In this document: positions 29,655 through 30,573 of the stretch, piece by piece
How positions within the stretch are numbered: position 1 is the stretch's first letter
Layout of the letters: every line of letters starts with the position of its first letter
NCBI GenBank assembly: GCA_035326025.1
Contig: DAOKYT010000030.1
Span: 1-30,573 of the forward strand
From: Amarobacter sp035326025
Lineage (GTDB): Bacteria > Chloroflexota > Dehalococcoidia > Tepidiformales > Tepidiformaceae
Length of the DNA stretch: 30,573 nt
Direction of reading: 5' to 3'
The notes under the pieces: generated by a model
What the model saw: only the letters and a program-made list of their open reading frames with translations
Told to the model about the DNA's origin: nothing
Databases searched by the model: none
Position numbers and translations under genes: made by a program

Positions 29655-29876
29655 TCATCGCCCCAGCGTGCCACGGAGATTGAGCGCCCAGAGCGCGAGG
29701 AGGGCTCCGGCCATCACCAGCAGGCTGGAAACGAGGAGGGCGACTGGCGGCACCCAGCCCAGGCGGTCCGGCGCGCGCGGCGCGAGGACTCCCCTCACCG
29801 TCACCAGGGCGGTTCCGGCCGCCAGGGCCAGGGCGACGCCGGTAACCAGCGCTGGCCACGCGATGGTATTCGTCAT
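29655..29876 (-). CDS. Small two-helix membrane protein
   Basis: A 73-residue hypothetical protein with helices at about 6-30 and 43-67 separated by a basic loop (APRAPDRLGW). No family is recognised. It is supported by an ideal GGAGGGG site 3 bases before the ATG at 29874-29876, coding-like composition, and a promoter-like TATGAC in TTGTG-GTATGA-CACAA upstream. It faces the molybdoenzyme gene end to end, 33 bases apart. Confidence 0.65.
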   Translation of the reverse strand: MTNTIAWPALVTGVALALAAGTALVTVRGVLAPRAPDRLGWVPPVALLVSSLLVMAGALLALWALNLRGTLGR

Positions 29877-29889
29877 GTTCCCCTCCGGC

Positions 29890-29926
29890 CACTCCGCTCC
29901 GGAGTGCCACTTGTGTCATACCACAA
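29890..29926 (-). promoter_or_regulatory. Leader hairpin and operator-like repeat of the small membrane protein
   Basis: CACTCCG-CTC-CGGAGTG (29890-29906) is a hairpin directly before the ribosome site. TTGTG-N6-CACAA (29911-29926) is an inverted repeat over the likely -10. Together they could control transcription and ribosome access. Confidence 0.35.
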
Positions 29927-30023
29927 ATCCGAGGGCGGTTCTATCACACGAGCGTAAACGTGGCCGTAGGCCGGTGGCTGCTGCTGGGGATAGTCGGCGC
30001 CGCACAGCGAACGCTGCCGTCCC

Positions 30024-30548
30024 TCACTTCTCGGCACCCTGTCGCGGGACGAACTCGTCGATGAATTCCCTGCAGTTTTTGAGGAAGGCCCGCGCGCGAG
30101 CGTCACAGTACACGACCCACGACGGCTGGGAAGGGCCCTCGGTCCCGATGACGCCAACGAGAACGTGGCGCGTCTCGCCACTGGCGCGGTCCGCGCGGCT
30201 GCCCTCGAATTCCAAAACGATGCCCCCCTCCTTCTGGCGGGTTGTAGAGGGTCCGAGGTCCGCGTCCTCTAGCCTGGCTCGCCACGTGGCCTCGACGGCT
30301 TCCAGCGGTGCCTCAGCGTTCCTGAAGACACCGAGCCCGCCCTCCGGAGGGCTCGCCCCTTCAGGCCCGGCCGTGAGGACTGGATAGACGTCCTGGTCTT
30401 GTGGGGCGGCGGATGGGACGGCAACGCGCCAGCCGGCGGGCACCGTGACTTCGAACTCGTCGAGCCGCTCCACCGTGACCGAACCGTCGTCGGCGCCGCA
30501 GGCGGCACTCAGGACGGCCGCCACGAACAGGCCTGCCAGCGGCACCAA
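30024..30548 (-). CDS. Predicted lipoprotein (start near or beyond window edge)
   Basis: About 174 residues visible. A hydrophobic stretch LVPLAGLFVAAVLSAAC ends in a lipobox (LSAAC), so the Cys is probably lipidated. The rest reads VTVERLDEFEVTVPAGWRVA and later RHVLVGVIGT and SWVVYCDARARAFLKNCREF. A start rich in VPAGW with later strands resembles PsbP/DcrB-like lipoproteins, but this is weak. A TTG at 30548 or GTG at 30545 could start it; because Arg residues precede them (TRCR), the real start may lie upstream of the window. Function is unknown. Confidence 0.68.
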   Translation of the reverse strand: MVPLAGLFVAAVLSAACGADDGSVTVERLDEFEVTVPAGWRVAVPSAAPQDQDVYPVLTAGPEGASPPEGGLGVFRNAEAPLEAVEATWRARLEDADLGPSTTRQKEGGIVLEFEGSRADRASGETRHVLVGVIGTEGPSQPSWVVYCDARARAFLKNCREFIDEFVPRQGAEK

Positions 30549-30573
30549 CCGGCATCTCGTGGCTCCACCGGCG

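Overview
The window is a high-GC bacterial chromosome segment with one scaffold gap (100 N, 4777-4876). Gene content points to Chloroflexota, perhaps the Dehalococcoidia/Tepidiforma side: F420 genes (npdG, cofE), a DUF1385 protein beside rpmE-rpmA-rplU and ftsH, an EthA-like flavin monooxygenase, and SOS boxes of the GAAC-N4-GTTC type. A high-GC actinobacterium-like lineage cannot be excluded from sequence alone. Nearly all bases are in genes; no gene-free stretch exceeds 300 bases, and no CRISPR array, prophage or insertion sequence is visible.

1-6.6 kb: a frameshifted short-chain dehydrogenase end, a secreted surface protein, then an SOS mutagenesis island. The error-prone polymerase dnaE2 (imuC) reads rightward; imuB and a DUF6504 partner read leftward. 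Each arm starts at its own LexA-type box. A hicB-hicA toxin-antitoxin pair sits between them, with hicA cut by the gap. dnaE2 carries a 7-bp tandem repeat inside its PHP domain, the most unusual feature of the window.

6.6-10.6 kb, leftward: ftsH, rplU, rpmA, rpmE and a DUF1385 membrane protein, with two compact terminator arrangements. 10.8-12.3 kb, rightward: npdG and cofE, for coenzyme F420 use and synthesis. 12.3-13.0 kb, leftward: a Phd/YefM-VapC-type pair. 13.1-15.7 kb, rightward: a CocE-like hydrolase overlapping dut, then rplS, ended by a 30-bp palindrome.

15.8-23.4 kb: a 14-helix MFS exporter, release factor 3, a DUF3293 protein, a small polytopic membrane protein, a universal stress protein, an EthA-like monooxygenase and a GNAT acetyltransferase. 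23.5-25.6 kb: a membrane GGDEF-EAL protein. 25.8-28.9 kb, leftward: lspA-rluD-gltX followed by tRNA-Gln. 28.9 kb to the end: a sulfite-oxidase-like molybdoenzyme, a small two-helix membrane protein and a lipoprotein.

Several start regions share a -10 hexamer of the form TACGCT/TATACT/TACACT. Some lie about 6 bases from the start codon, suggesting leaderless mRNAs. I did not find a convincing wholly new multi-gene system. The best leads are the repeat-bearing, SOS-controlled dnaE2 with its own clamp-type motif and the imuB-DUF6504 pair.
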